Below, piece by piece: positions 12,517 through 25,685 of a stretch of DNA of 64,000 nt (positions within the stretch are counted from its first letter, which is position 1; each line of letters opens with the position of its first letter). This DNA comes from Globodera rostochiensis (lineage: Eukaryota > Nematoda > Chromadorea > Rhabditida > Heteroderidae): positions 248,001 through 312,000 of the forward strand of contig JAEVLN010000019.1 in assembly GCA_018350325.1 (NCBI GenBank), written 5' to 3'. The position numbers and the translations under genes were made by a program. The notes under the pieces were generated by a model. It saw nothing but the letters and a program-made list of their open reading frames with translations, made no database searches and had not been told where the DNA came from.

Positions 12517-15500
12517 TTTATTTATTACGGTTTCTGAATGCTCAAAGTTAGCATAAAAGCTGAAGTTATAAATTATAATTACTAATAAAACGGTGAATAT
12601 TTCAAATACCTATCTACTCAAATTTGATGAAATAGTTTATTTTAGTTCATATGGTGGGTTTGTTCGATAAATAAATGTGGTTTTGTTGGAAAAGATGTTT
12701 TTGTTCAAGTTTTCCCCAATTTGTTCGAGTGATCAGCGTCAATGTGGTGGGCCCTGCTGGTGTAAAATGAACGTTCTTTTTATGATCGAATTTCCGCCGA
12801 TGAACTCATTTTTCGAGAAGCTTTTGGGAGGGGGGGGGGGCTAATTTGTAAGGGGAGACAAAACAGCTGACTTTGCTGCTTTTGCTCTTACATTTCGACG
12901 CTCTGACAGCGTCGCCCCCATTCATTCAAACGAAAAGAGGCACAAAAGAGTAAATAAAGATTGGGTGAACGATAAATGATCAAAATCAGGCTAATTTGTT
13001 AGTTAAAATGTGGAATAAGGTGTTCAAAGTTAAATTCTTAAAATTTATTTTGTTCACCGCTGCAAAAATTACCACTTTTTGCTACACTTTCATAAAGCAA
13101 ATTTTATTGCTGCTATTTTTAAAATTCTGCTTTTTGCGGGTTTTCACTTTGTGCATTTTTTGGAATTGAAATGAAAAAATTAAAAAAAAATTTGTTTGAA
13201 TAGGAATAATGTTGCTAAAAAAATAAAAATTCAAAAACACGAATTCGAAGGCATTATTTGTAATTTTTAAAGAGCAGATTCGGATTCTACGGGCCCGAAA
13301 AGCCTTAGAAACTTTCTAATAGATTATAAAATAAAAAAAATTTGACGAGAACAAAAGCAGCAAACATTTTCCTTAACATTATTTTAGCATTCAAGGCCCA
13401 ATCTTCCAACTGCCATCGCGTAATCCGCCGCCTTAACAGGTCGAGAAAAGAAGCTAAGCCGAACGATCAGAGCAACAATTTTCATCAATTTTAACAGTTC
13501 AGGAAACTGTAAGGGGACTACTGTATCCCAAAATACGAGAATAGGTCAATTGCGTCAGAGAAATGTTTTTTTGAACACAAAACTTTTTTTTTTTTATGGT
13601 AACGAACTCCCAGCATTCAAAAATGGACTTTATGTCACTAAATCGCCAAAAATAAATCAACCCAATCCCGGAATCGCGGCGGCCTTGCACTAGTTGAATC
13701 AGAATTTGACAATTTAGAATAATACCCACTTTTGCTCTCATTTGTGAATTTTAAAAAATTATCAAAAAAAGGACAAAAAAAAGAAATAAAGCCTTTAAAG
13801 GAAAAACCCGTAAAAATTGTCGATTTAGTATAATAATTTTTTTGTTAAAGTCCCAATTCCGGGGGGTTTCCTTCCAGAAACTTCAGCTAATCTTTCGCCA
13901 TTTGCTGAATGGATGATGGCCTTGACATTCCATGACGCCGTGCATTATGCATACTTTGCACATTCAATGCCCTTTTACTTATTTATTTATTATTATTATT
14001 TTATTAATGCAATTTCCATTTTATATCGGCAGAATGGAAACATTCGCTATAACATAATTAGTACAAGAGCGGTACTTAGGGGAATTTTAAGAAATTTTGG
14101 AAAGCCGGGATCTAGGGGTTTTAAAGGAATGTTGGAAAAACCGAGACTAAAATTTTAGTCTCAGTCTCGTACTACCACCCTATGTATACAGTTCGCTTTT
14201 GCCTTAGGACAAATGCCATGGCTTGAACCTCCCCTTTTTCTGAAACTTCCGAGTTTATTTTACGGCTTTAAAGTTCTCCAACTATGGGTTTTAGAACTGT
14301 TTTTCTCAAAATTTACATCTCTCTTATTATTAGGTGCGTGCCGCCATGCAATAAGTCCCGTTCCCAAGACAACAAATCGAGGCTCAACCTGAATGGCCTA
14401 TTTTTTAATTCTTCTTTTCAATGCTTATTAATCTTTCTTTATTTCTTTCTGTCTTAATATTCATTTTTTTAAAACATTTTCAAATATTTTTTTGAGGCTT
14501 TTTAAACGACTTTTTAATTTGCTGTGTTAGGCGTCCCTAAACGAATTGCTCAAAAACAAAAACAAAAGTGTCTTCATTTTTACTTATTTTCATTCAATTG
14601 TAACGATCGTAAACTTCTGCTGGTTTTCCTCATATTTTTACAAAAATAATTCGTATTTTTGCCTATTCTTCTCAATAAAATCGGAAGATTGATCGGATTA
14701 TTCTTACTTTTCTTACATTTATTTGGAAATTCCTCTTTTTACTCCACCTGACTTTGGAGAGGGGGAAGTTGAAGAATGAATGTAACGCCGCGACGGGAGA
14801 CAAGGAAAATGAGAGGGGGGGGGGGGGGAATTGATTTGAATTTTTTTTCTGCGAATTTGGGAGGGCGAACGCCGCCGCCCGTCGATGGACGAAAATAAGA
14901 ACATGAAATTTAAATTTTTACGAAAAATACGATTAAGGATGGGATGGGATTCCTCCGTGATTTTTAGTTTTGGGTGATTCCGTTTCCGTTTTTTGGGAAT
15001 TAAAAAATGCACCAGGAAAAGTTGAAACTGGCCGAGCCCTAAGGGTCATTAGAACACATTGACGCATTCCCCACAATTTTTTTTGTAACTTCTCAGATTT
15101 CAACTCAATAAATGGGCTTATTAAAGTGTATGTGTGTGCTGAAGCATGCAGCAGAAGGCGGGGGGGGGGGAGGGTGGGAGGCGTATATAAAATGGGGGGG
15201 GGGGAGTGAGTGAGGGGTCGAGTTGAAATATATCAAAGGTGGCTGAAGTGGGGGGGGTACAAAAACCTGTTTTTGGCCTCCCCCCCCCCCCCCCCCCCAA
15301 TTTGACTCACCAAAATTTCAGTTTTCATTAGGGACGGTCTTGCCCCAATGCTTCCCCCCCCCCCACACCACCACCAATTAATTCTATTTTATTATTATTA
15401 TATTATTAGATAATTGAAATTTACTAAAAAAAATTGCGTGTTATAATAAAAAAACATTTCCTTTAAATTTCTTCGCCCAAAAATCGAATCAATCTTTTAT

Positions 15501-16102
15501 TCATTCCATTGTTCAATTCAATACCAAACAATAAAAAAAAGTATTGGGGCGCGTCGGCTGTTTTTTTCACATTCTAAAAATATCTTTCTGAGTATCTTTA
15601 CATTTAATTTATTAAAACTGTTTATTATTATGCATTTAGTTTCACTTTATGCCCAGGGCAAGGTGACAAATTAAAACATTCAAAAAAACAATTTTTATTA
15701 GCTACAAAAAAAACACTTTCTCATTACGGCGCTCTTTCGGAATTTTGAGACGAAACGAAAAGCGCAACGGAATTTTCGCGGCAGACGGAAAAATGCCAAA
15801 AACCGCCGTCGGAATTGACGGAAGGGCGGAACAAATTAACCCTTTCTCGAAGGCTTGTCAACATAAATTGTCTTTATGTATTCAAATCTTTGAACATTTT
15901 CGGCGACATTTTGCATCCCAGGCTTAACATATTTTGTTTTTTTTTGTACAAGCACTCCAATAATTGGATACTAAGCTTAGCATTCGATAACCGTATAAAT
16001 TCTCTAAATCAAAAAAATATATCAATTTATTCATTTTCAAAAATTGAATTTACCTCGCCTGATCAGCTTGATCACCCATTTAATTCAACTTTTTGCCAAG
16101 CA
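12517..16102. other. Intergenic region upstream of divergent PEBP (-) and bestrophin (+) genes
   Basis: About 3.6 kb, AT-rich and without a supported exon. It contains poly-G runs at 12831-12841, 14814-14828 and near 15160-15210, a long C run at 15283-15298, a TATATAAAA-like box at 15184-15192, and a hairpin-like repeat around 14045-14190. It should hold the promoters of both flanking genes, but none can be fixed from sequence alone. Confidence 0.55.
14045..14190. repeat. Decayed hairpin repeat (CGGTAC/AGTCTC motifs)
   Basis: It begins with GAGCGGTACTTAGG and ends with complementary GTCTCGTACTACCACCCTA. The interior has AAACCGAGACT facing AGTCTCAGTCTCG. The layout resembles the other hairpin elements of this window but is more degraded, and no clear target duplication is seen. 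Confidence 0.45.
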
Positions 16103-19100
16103 ATGACCATTTCTTATTCGTTGGACGTGTCCAAATCCTCGTGGGGAGGCTTTTTTCGCATTCTCTCCCGCTGGCGGGGCAGCGTTTGGAAGGCGGTGTT
16201 GATGCAGCTGAGCATTTGGACCACCATTTACATGCTCATCTCGTTGTGCTACCGACGCATATTGAACACGCGCAGCCAGGAGGTGTGGCGAAATAAAATG
16301 AATTAAATTTAAAAAATATATTTTTAAAATTTAAGACATTTGAACATCTGGTGCACTATCTAAACACCGGGCTGGACTCCACCATCCCGCTGACATTCAT
16401 GCTCGGTTTCTTCGTCACCCAGGTGGTCAGCCGATGGCAGTCGATCCTGAACGCACTCGGTTGGATAGACAAGTCAGTTTCGATTGATTTGATTCAAATA
16501 AAATGTAATGCTTCTGATCAATCTTAAATGAAAATATCAAAAATGTAATTTTTGTTTTTTAGTTCGGCAATGAATTTTGCGAATTATATCCGCGGGTCGG
16601 ACACCGAAACGCGAATAACCCGTCGCACGTTGGTCCGTTACATGGTGCTGTGCCAAGCGCTTGTTCTGCGCGACATCAGCGTGCAAGTGCGCAAGCGATT
16701 CCCAACTTTGGACACGCTCGTTGCGGCAGGTGAGCAAGCCAAAGTGAACATATAAAAATGGTTAAAATAAAATAGCAACATTTTAACTCATTTATTTGAC
16801 GATTTAAATCAATCGTTTTTCCTCAATTAGGCTTAATCTCCAAGCCTGAGTTGGAACAATTGGAGAAGGAGGTCCACGACCCGTACTCGCGCTATTGGAC
16901 GCCCATTCATTGGTGTTACGCACTTTTGTATGAAGCCCGTCTTCATGGGAAAATTGCCAGTGACTTTTTGCTCGACTCAATTATAAATGTATTTAATAAA
17001 TATTCAAATAAATTTAATCAAATTTTAAAGCTAGTTATGAAAAGAAATGCTAAAAGAATTATTAATTAATCAGCTGAATAATCCATAAATTTTAGTTCAT
17101 TCACTTTTATCAAAAAACCCACAAAATATAAAAAGAGTTCAAATTAATAGAAATTGGCAAAAACATTTAATATTATGTACCTGTGTTCTCTAGGACATTC
17201 AACACTTTCGTCACGGTTTGGCCACTCTAATGAAATACGATTGGGTGCCAATTCCTCTCCTTTACCCACAGGTCAGTTGCTTTGCTCGCTCTTTAAAGTT
17301 TAAACGATCAATTTATCAATGAGTCATTTTTTTATTTAAAATCATCCAACTTCAACAGATCGTTTTCCTCGCGGTCCGTCTTTACTTTCTGATCTGTCTG
17401 ATCAGTCGCCAGTTCATCTTCCGCAAGGAGTCCAAACATCACCACGAGATTGATCTGTTTGTGCCCATTGGGACAATGATTCAGTTCATTGTGTACGTCG
17501 GGTGGATGAAAGTGGCGGAAGCGTTGCTGAACCCAATGGGAGAGGACGACGACGATTTGGAGTGCAATTACGTGATCGACAAGAATCTGATCACCGGTAA
17601 AGAAACCAAATCGATAAGTGAATTTTTGTGTCCGTCCAAATTGAATTCTGAAAAGATTTTTCTTTATTTTTATGTGAGTAACTAATTAGTTTAGGGCTTT
17701 CTTTGGTCGATTTGGCAACAAAACGAACACCGGAACAAAGTCGCGACGTGTTCTGGGACAACGATCACATTGCGCCATTGTATTCAATGGAATCGGCAAA
17801 ACGCACCGTTCACCCGCTGATCGGATCGGCATCCAAAATTAAGTAAAAAATAATTCGTTTATTATAGCACAAAATTAAATCGTCTAAATTGCAGAAAATT
17901 CAAAGCTTATCATTAATCAATAATTCTTTGTTTTAATATTCAAAATTTTTGTTCATATCTTTTTGTTCAATCTTGAAGAAATGTGTTAAATAAATGAATT
18001 TCTTTTTTGCAGTATGGTCAAGAGCAAAAAGACCATCACAATGACGCCCCATAAGAGCAAATTGAGCAAAATGGACGAGCGAACGCGGCTTGCACATATT
18101 CGACTCGTCGACACAATGCAACACAACATAAAGCACGCCGAGCAGTCCAAGGTGGACAACGCGAACAACGAGAACAAGGCACTTAACGAACTGCGCAAAA
18201 GACAGTCAGTCAATTAATTAATTATCTTTCTTTTTTTGCATTAAATGGAAATGTTTTTTGAGACGAAAACAAAAACAAAACAGAAAGAAGCTCAATTTAA
18301 CAAATCGATGTTTAAAAGTGAACATTTGCCGTTCAATATCTGATCAGTTTCCGCATCAGTTCATGTGATTCACAAGAACAAAATGATTGATTTGTGTACA
18401 ATCCGGAAATGATTCGAACAGCTTTAGACTGACTGAATGCCGAATCGCCGCTCTCTAATTAAGCATAAAATAATGAACCCCAAAATTGTTCATATAAATT
18501 AATTAAGCATGCATCATTTAGCCTAATTTTTATGGAATTTATGTTATTCAGCAAAAATGGAAAAATTCGCGACGGTCGCCACATGGACGGGCTGGTGTCA
18601 ACGCGAAGCGCCCCGGATTTGGAACGCGACGGATACCACCACCGTGACGGGGGCGGCGGAGAGCATTCGCCGTCGTACCATCGCCCGAATGGCGGCAACC
18701 GCACGTCACCGTCCCCCCGTGGGAGGAGAGGTAAAAATGTTTGTTGTTTGATTGGCTTACTCAAATTTCAAAAACTTAAACATTTCTAAAATTTTTGAAG
18801 CCTAGGAGAGGATTAAAGCCAAAATAGGACTAAAAAAATTTAAAAATGTTTGAAATTTTTTCCTTTGAAGACGGCGGCACTCGCCAGCCAGATCCGCTGA
18901 GTCCGGGACATTACGTCGGCGAAGAGATTCCCCAACGCGACTTCCAGCCGTACATGGGACATATTCAGCGTGGAATGGACGGTAAGTCCGAATTTGATGT
19001 TTTGCTATTATATGTAAGATTAGATTCGAATAATAAATAGTATTAACTTGAATTTTAGAATTAATTCGAATAATAAATAGTATTATTTCAAATAATAGAT

Positions 19101-19263
19101 AGTATTACCTATTTGAATTTATTCAAATCAATTTTGTGAAGGTATTCAAATAATATTAACCGTATTAATTGAATAAATTCAAATAATACGCCGACAAATA
19201 TATAAATAACTTTTAGATATGAATGGCTCGCGCGGAACTGGGACGGGGCTTCGCCGTTTCTGA
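16103..19263 (+). CDS. Bestrophin-family chloride channel
   Basis: Eleven exons encode about 546 residues. The N-terminus, [20 protein letters not shown], is the classic bestrophin start (ATG 16103). It is followed by the first membrane helix, the [18 protein letters not shown] helix in exon 2, the [10 protein letters not shown] segment in exon 5, further helices in exon 6, and the acidic calcium-clasp motif [19 protein letters not shown] (about 17528-17586). Bestrophins form pentameric, calcium-gated anion channels. In nematodes the family is expanded. The last four exons (18013-19263) encode a hydrophilic, lysine- then glycine/histidine-rich tail that is not conserved in the family. The final exon is short and ends in TGA 19261-19263. 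All borders used are GT-AG. Confidence 0.94.
19022..19200. repeat. AT-rich imperfect tandem repeat in the last bestrophin intron
   Basis: The word TTCGAATAATAAATAGTATT and its variants recur directly and as near-inverted copies (AATTGAATAAATTCAAATAAT). It lies wholly in the intron between the last two bestrophin exons. Confidence 0.55.
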
Positions 19264-19920
19264 CGAAAAGGTTCTGCAATTTTAAGCATACAAAATTGAT
19301 TCGAGTGGATGTATCACAAATTTATAATATTTTATATTAATTTATAAATGTTATTGAGCCCTATTGGCTGATACGAACCTATAAATTCTCGACTATTTCA
19401 AACTTTATGACACACTTCCGTCAAAATATAAACATTGAAAAATTAGTGTTTATAATATTTGTATACATTGTTCGATATAATTAAGAAAATGGCATACAAA
19501 GTATAAACGAATACTTTTACATAATTAGGTCCGGGAATTTGAGGACCAAATTTTAGAAATTTGATAAAAATTTAAAAGAGAATTTCAGAGGAGAAATCCA
19601 GAAATGCCGATCCACTTCCCCATAAATTTTCTTTTTATGAAAGCATTAATTCTACTAAATTTTACAAAATTATATGCTGGGAGTTAAAAATTAATATTTG
19701 GAATTTTCTTCTACTTTTTGGCTGCTCTGCAAATAAAGAACCCTTGGACAATGTAAAAAAATTAGTCATTATGTATTTTATTGCAATAATAACAATATTA
19801 ATCTCAAAATGCTGCAAAATTCTGATAATATGTAAATCCAAAAAAATAAATCGAAAAGAGAAGAATACAATAATATTTCAGCGCTTGATGGAAGAGCGTT
19901 TATATGTCCAGAGGCTAAAT
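19264..19920. other. Spacer between bestrophin (+) and secreted-protein gene (-)
   Basis: AT-rich 3' flank region of two convergent genes. I see no exon, RNA gene or repeat here. Confidence 0.6.
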
Positions 19921-21539
19921 TTAGGCTTTTCCTTTGCAATTTTCACTTTTAATCCGCTCAAATCCGATTTCTGAAGCTTTTCGTAAAAATTCCTTAATTG
20001 CACCCAACACAAAGTTCACAAATGCTTTTGTTTTGTACAAAACATTGGCCATTCCGATTGATTGGTCGAATTCCGTCCCGACGTTGTCCAAAACTTTCGA
20101 CACAACTTTATACATTTGGTAATAAATATTCAAATTGGACCGAGCATTGCAACTTTCGGTTATTGTGGCCAAATACAACTGAAATAGGACAAAAAGTGCC
20201 GTAGAATATGAAAATATAAGTTTATTGGTCGATAATTTAACCAAAATGATTTACCTAATTAAGTATGTTAAAATCGTGCTGACCTTGACACGTCTCATGT
20301 ACTCCTTGGCCTTCATGGACGAATTATTTAAAAAAACCAACAAAATGTCGTCCGGCAATCTTTTTTGGAGAATTTCAATGTAAACGTTCAGCAAAATCTT
20401 CACAGATATTGGCTCAATCAGTAAGCAAAGCATTTGTTTGGCCATTGCTTCGGAGACAAAATGAATTTTTTCGGTAAAGAAAATTTGGTCGAAATTTGTC
20501 GACAAATCGGCAGCAAACGGAAGCAGCAAAAGTTCGATGCTTATCAGCGCCGAATCGACGCTTCTTCCGGCCAAAAGAAGCGCGGATTTATTTGCCCCAA
20601 TTTCTTCCGCCATTTTTCGCCTTTCGGTCCCTTTAAAATGATGCAAAACGCTTTCGACGGAGGCGCAACTTTCGCGGATTATTTTGTCAATAAATTTCCA
20701 TCGGGCCAATCGTTGAAAGACAAACTTTTGAACCATTCGATCGACTTTAGTCGCTTTTTTATAAAGCAATGTTTTTACAATTTGAGTCGGTCTTTGCACG
20801 GTCTGATCAATTTTTTGGGTGCTCAAATGATTTGTGTCCTTAGGGACTTTCATTTTGATTTGCGTTGACGACGAATTTTGTTTATTAATTTCATTTTCTT
20901 CCGCCCTTTTGGGCCGTTCAAATATTTGCGGCATTCGCGAATTGGCTTCAAAATTGGCCGATTGTGAGCACTCTCCGGCCATAGACTTATGAACACTTTT
21001 TATGGCAATTTCGTCAAATGCGTTGCAATCGATCGGTGCGCCAAAGAAATTCGACACTAAAAAAGATAAATAAAGCATTTTATTTGTTAATTTAATTAAT
21101 TAGAAATTAATTAATTAAACAACAATTTCTACCGAAACGAATTTTATTATGCGATTCATTTGCAGGGAATGAATGGACGGCACTGGCACTGTTTGATGGG
21201 ACGTTTTGCTTCACTTTATTTGTCGGTGATTCTTTTTGTCCTTTCTAATAAATACAAATTAATAATTTTAGCTAAAATAAATAATATTTAGCCCACCAAT
21301 CGGCCGCCATTATTAATGACGTCATCGTTTTGCTGTTTTTTTGGTTTTTCTTCGGCGGATTGGCCAATTGAAATTGCCTTAAACTTTTGTTGGACTTCGC
21401 CAAAAGCGTTGGCGTCGCCTTTCTTCAGGTCGAGCAGAATTTGGCCGACTTCCTTTTCATTTTGGTCCACGCACAAAGTTTGGAGGACAAAAAAAGACAA
21501 AATATATTTTAGAAAAACCTTTTTCAATTCAATTAACAT
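19921..21539 (-). CDS. Novel secreted protein with N-terminal signal peptide
   Basis: Four exons on the minus strand (21539-21297, 21244-21133, 21056-20284, 20178-19921) join in phase with GT-AG introns and give about 460 residues, ending in TAA near 19921. The first 24 residues form a good signal peptide: basic ELKK, then a hydrophobic core YILSFFVLQTLC, with likely cleavage just after the TLC segment. The mature protein is hydrophilic, rich in K, S and N for about 150 residues. It then becomes helical with leucine-rich stretches (ALISIELLLLPFAADL, NVYIEILQKRLPDDILLVFL). There is no second membrane segment I would trust and no recognised domain. Few cysteines are present. In a plant-parasitic nematode such a protein is a candidate gland effector, but this is inference only; a digestive or cuticle role is equally open. 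Confidence 0.7.
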
Positions 21540-23083
21540 TCTTCAAAGTATCAATTGTTAAATAATTGGCTAATTCTTATTTTTTATTCAAATTTAAAGC
21601 CATTCGATTGATTGTTTTTATTGATCATTTGTATTTTTGATGTTTATTTATTTGTATAAATAACATTTGGAAATTGCCTCATATTTTGGGCTTCACTAAG
21701 TGCCGTCGGGTGTTATCCAATGAAAATGTTTTTCAGGCAATTTGAACCAAAATAGCAAATGTTTTTCTAATCATTTATTTGTAAAGCCAAATTATTTGAA
21801 AGCAAAAAATGTTGCAGCTTTTAATTCAGAAATTGCGATTGGGGGGGCAATATTGATGACGCCGAAATGAATGTAAATAATAATAATAATTAAAATAATC
21901 AAATAACCCCAACTCTTTCGTCCGATTTCTCACTCGTCGACAGTGAATGCATTAAATTATAAGTTGCGATAAATTAACTTAGTAAAATATTCAAATTAAA
22001 CTTTAAATAAAAAAGAGTTTTTAATTGACTGTAACTTTTGATAAGATTTAATCGGCTATTATTGTATTAATTATTATTATTATTAACAAAATACAAATAT
22101 TTTCACCGATATGTAAATAAAATGGAATCAATTTAGTTCGTTCGTTTCTTGTCCTTTTAATGACTCAAAAAACAAAAGCCAATTTTGCTCCAACAAAAAA
22201 AACCCTTTGGGTATAAAAATTGTGATGTCATTTTTCCCCGGCAAAATGCCATTTTTGGCGTAAATTGCGAAGGCATAAAAATAGAAAAGTGCGTGTTTAA
22301 TTGGGAGTGGGATTTATGAGTCCTTCAAAACCCTCAAAAGATTTTTATAAAAGATTAATTTTGGTAATACATTTGTCAAGCAAAAATTGATCTTTGAAGT
22401 TTGAAATATTTGTTTTTAAAAAGTAAATACTAAGAAATTGTTCCTAAAACCAATTAAAAACGCGCGCGGTGACCTTAAAACGTTCATTTTTTGTGCTTTT
22501 AGATTTCAGGAAGGTCAGGAAAAAAGATTCAGGAAATAAATCTCATCCCACAAAAATGGCATTTTTGCCGGCTTTGCTCGGATTGCCAAAATTAAATTTG
22601 CTTCATAATGCCAAATTGAAATTTCATGCCGTTTTTAAGAGGAAAAATGTCGTTCTTAGAAATGTTAAAATATTTTATTAATAATTAACACCAAAGCATA
22701 TTTTAAAGAATCCGCCCAAATGTGAGCCAAAACAACTTTTAAAAGCAGTGCTTTGAATTATTATCACACAGTTTAAAATGAGGTTTTTAAATACTCCGTT
22801 GTTCTTTGATCAAAAACATTTCTCATATTTGTTGAAAAATATTTAATAATTTGTGAAATGGACAAAAGTATGCAAATTTGATGTAATAAAAAAAGCTGAA
22901 AGAGAATACGATAAAACGATTTGGAATTCCATATTATTTTAATATTTGGAGAACCAAAAAATGGTGCTTATGAAATATAATGAGAAATTGTGACAATTTG
23001 ATTGAGACAAAATGAATATGACAGAGTTGGCCGGACTGAATTGACCGGTGGAAACATTCGTTTGATTAACCGTGGCCATACTT
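21540..23083. other. Intergenic, AT-rich
   Basis: 5' flank of the secreted-protein gene (-) and 3' flank of the cysteine-rich gene (-). There are short runs of ATT/TAA repeats near 21876 and 22070 and one G-run at 21841. No exon chain is supported. Confidence 0.6.
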
Positions 23084-23710
23084 TTAGTCATCCTCCGCTT
23101 CTTCCCCCCACTCCTTCCCTCCCCTTTTCTTCATCCTTCTTCCAATTTTGTTGCTTCTGCCCTCCGCATTTGGATGCGCCCGGAGCAGAATGTCCGCATA
23201 ACGGAAGCGGCTTTGAATCTGAGCTGTAAAACTGGGCCCGTAGCACTTGGCCAAGCAGTCCATCGTCCGACAGCACAACGCTTCAATGTCATCGACAGTG
23301 CAAAGCCCACCCGCGGCACAACAGTCAGTGGCCAGCACGTCCAGCTGACGGGCAGAATCTGCTGGAGAAAGGCAGTGATCGGAGTTGAGCCAAAGTCAGA
23401 ATTTTGATCACCACCACTCACCGTCGGCGTGTTCTCGAAGACAGGGTTTGTCCGTGTTCGGGAATCGGCAATGGAATTCGATTCGCTCTCGGTAGCCCAC
23501 GAGACATTCCGACTGAAAGTCGCGCGGCCGAGTCCGCAGTCTCTTGGTCGACCGTTTGTGCTGGTGAAGGCGCCCTTGGTGGTGGTTGTGACGGCGATGG
23601 TGTTGAACGTCTTCGTCAAATTTGTCACCGGAAGAGGTGGCCATCAGCTGCAGAAGGAATAGGCAGAAACAAAACATGGACAAGCAACAAAATCGGCGGT
23701 CGTCAAACAT
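23084..23710 (-). CDS. Small secreted cysteine-rich protein
   Basis: Two exons (23710-23422 and 23361-23084) are joined by a 60-bp GT-AG intron, giving about 189 residues. The start MFDDRRFCCLSMFCFCLFLL followed by QLMATSSG is a clear signal peptide. A basic, histidine-rich spacer with KR/TKR sites follows, then a ten-cysteine core. The core consists of C-x11-C, then another C, and DCCAAGGLCTVDDIEALCC with two more cysteines after it. The tail is basic and then acidic. The C-x11-C block plus CC...C...C block loosely resembles insulin-like B and A chains, but the cysteine number and spacing do not fit well. I therefore leave the family open. It could be a peptide hormone precursor or a secreted effector. 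Confidence 0.68.
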
Positions 23711-24089
23711 TTTGTTGGATGGAATGTCCGGTCAAAGCGATGCCAAAAATTATAATTCAGAATCTGAAGCAGTTAAAGCTGAAATTTTGAATTAAATTCC
23801 CATAGAAATGTAAATATTGGGGAATAAGGAAGTAGCAGCGATTATCCCCGGCAGGCCAATGAGGAAATTCTCGCCGGCAAATTATTTTATAAACTTTTTG
23901 GGCCAAATATTTCCTCCATTGGCACCGCCCCTTCGCGCGCCTTTCCTCCGTTTGCGCACTTTTTATGGCCAGAGATTGGGCGGCCGATACCGTCACAGAA
24001 TTTGAGACTTTTGCAATTGAAAGTGTGCGAACATTTAAATGTAATATTTGTTAGCATATAAAACTAATTAATAGTTTTTTGGATATTTT

Positions 24090-24226
24090 AAACTAGAGTT
24101 GAGCGGGCCCGGGACTTTTGGAAAAACCGGGACCGGGACTTTTCGTTTTCAAAAATCCCGACCCGACCGGGACCTGAAAAAACCGGGAAATCCCGTCCCG
24201 GAACCGGTCCCGCTCAACCCTAGTTT
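24090..24226. mobile_element. MITE-like hairpin, TIR AG(A/G)GTTGAGCGGG, decayed 10-bp target duplication
   Basis: The left end AGAGTTGAGCGGG pairs with the right end CCCGCTCAACCCT (one mismatch). The inside is made of GGGACCGGGAC and its complement, so the whole ~130 bp folds on itself. The flanks ATTTTAAACT and AGTTTAAACG agree at 8 of 10 positions, as expected for an old 10-bp target-site duplication. Confidence 0.65.
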
Positions 24227-24964
24227 AAACGATGTTTAGCAATGAACTACAAATTTATTCAAATGTGAGGAAATGTGAAAGATATTTATTTGTTAATCGC
24301 ATACCTTCCAGAGCGATTGGTTAAAGTGCACAGTTACGTCAAAGACAAACAAATTGCCATACTCTGCGTTCGTTGACATTTGGCCATGGGAATTGGGAGG
24401 ACAAAAGTAAATGCCAAATTGGGAAAGGTTTCCCCTTATTATTTGGAAAGGTTTGCCCACTTTTTATTGGCACAAAATGTCGCCGAATTGTGAAACTTTC
24501 CCGCCACTGGACGGGCAGATTAATAATTACGTTTTGGGGTCCACAATTCCCACACTGGCACTGTGCAAAAAATCGGCACAAAGTTGCCATTCGGAGTTAT
24601 TTCGTACAAAACGGGCATTTTCACACATTCACAAAAGTCTGCGCGGAATGTCCAACCGCAAATCCAACGATTATTAGTAATTTGGATTAATTCCAACAAA
24701 TTAATTACTTAACCCCTAAAGGGATCAAAGTGCGGTAAAGGTCAGGTCGAATTGTGCTCAGCTTAACGTAATTTGGAAATATTCCGATGGACTTTTGGGG
24801 GTTTCAATTGCCTTTTATTATCCATTCGTTAGAAACGTCGGCGCGTCGGAGAAGTGATGACGTGCGATTTTTGCACTTTTATTCCTCTGGTACATAATAG
24901 TGCAGAAAGCCAAGCCAAGTCAAGTTAAGCCACGGGACGGGCTTTCAAGTTGTCAAAAAATTTG

Positions 24965-25200
24965 ATTATTTCATTCAATGAATTGAATTCCAAAAATTGA
25001 ATGAATTTCATTTAAAAGGATAAATTTCATTCAAAAATTTATGAATTTCACTCAAAAATTGGATAAATTTCATTCAAAAATTGAATGAATTTCATTTAAA
25101 AGGATAAATTTCATTCAAAAAGAATGAATTTCACTCAAAAATTGGATAAATTTCATTCAAAAATTGAATAAATTTCATTCAAAAATTGGATAAATTTCAA
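24965..25200. repeat. AT-rich minisatellite (TTTCATTCAAAAATTGAATGAA type)
   Basis: The words ATAAATTTCATTCAAAAATT and GAATGAATTTCATTTAAAAGG alternate about eight times with small changes. Each word is partly self-complementary (AATTGAATGAA against TTCATTCAA). It is intergenic. Confidence 0.7.
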
Positions 25201-25685
25201 ATTCGGAAATTGCAAACTTTTCAAGCCCTTTTTAGCATTATTATGAATGAATTACAAAAGCTCCAATTTATGCAAAAAAACAGGCAAAGAATTATTTTTC
25301 TTTTGAGTGGGCGAAACTTAAAAAGTTAGCATTTCCATTCATTTATTTGTTGCAAAAGATATGTATTTTGATGCCAAAAATAAGGCAATTAATGCTAATC
25401 AAAAAATAGACACAAAAAAAACCATAAAAAGGCATTTTTGCTTTTTCTTTTGTGACGGGACGGAGTTTTTCTTTTTATCGTAACGTAAAATATAAATAAA
25501 ATAAACAAAAAGGCAAACATTAAAAATGATTAAAAATATCAAATTTTAATTTTAATTCGAATAACTCAAATAAAACGCGTAAATCTTTCTTTGGCCTTCT
25601 ATTTAAATGTTTGGATCAATTCTCCTAAACGACAAGTCAATTGGTTTTAAAACTGTAAAAGCTAATTTTATTTTCAAAAAAAAAT

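Larger units (their letters stand above)
23711..25685. other. Intergenic with a hairpin element and a tandem repeat
   Basis: This is the 5' flank of the cysteine-rich gene. It holds a hairpin element (24090-24226) and an AT-rich tandem repeat (24965-25200). Open frames at 24339-24690 on both strands lack splice or family support and were not called. Confidence 0.6.

Noticed and set aside
18557..18751. Alternative plus-strand frame over the bestrophin tail exon
   Set aside because: A shadow of the real exon, which joins in phase to both neighbours.
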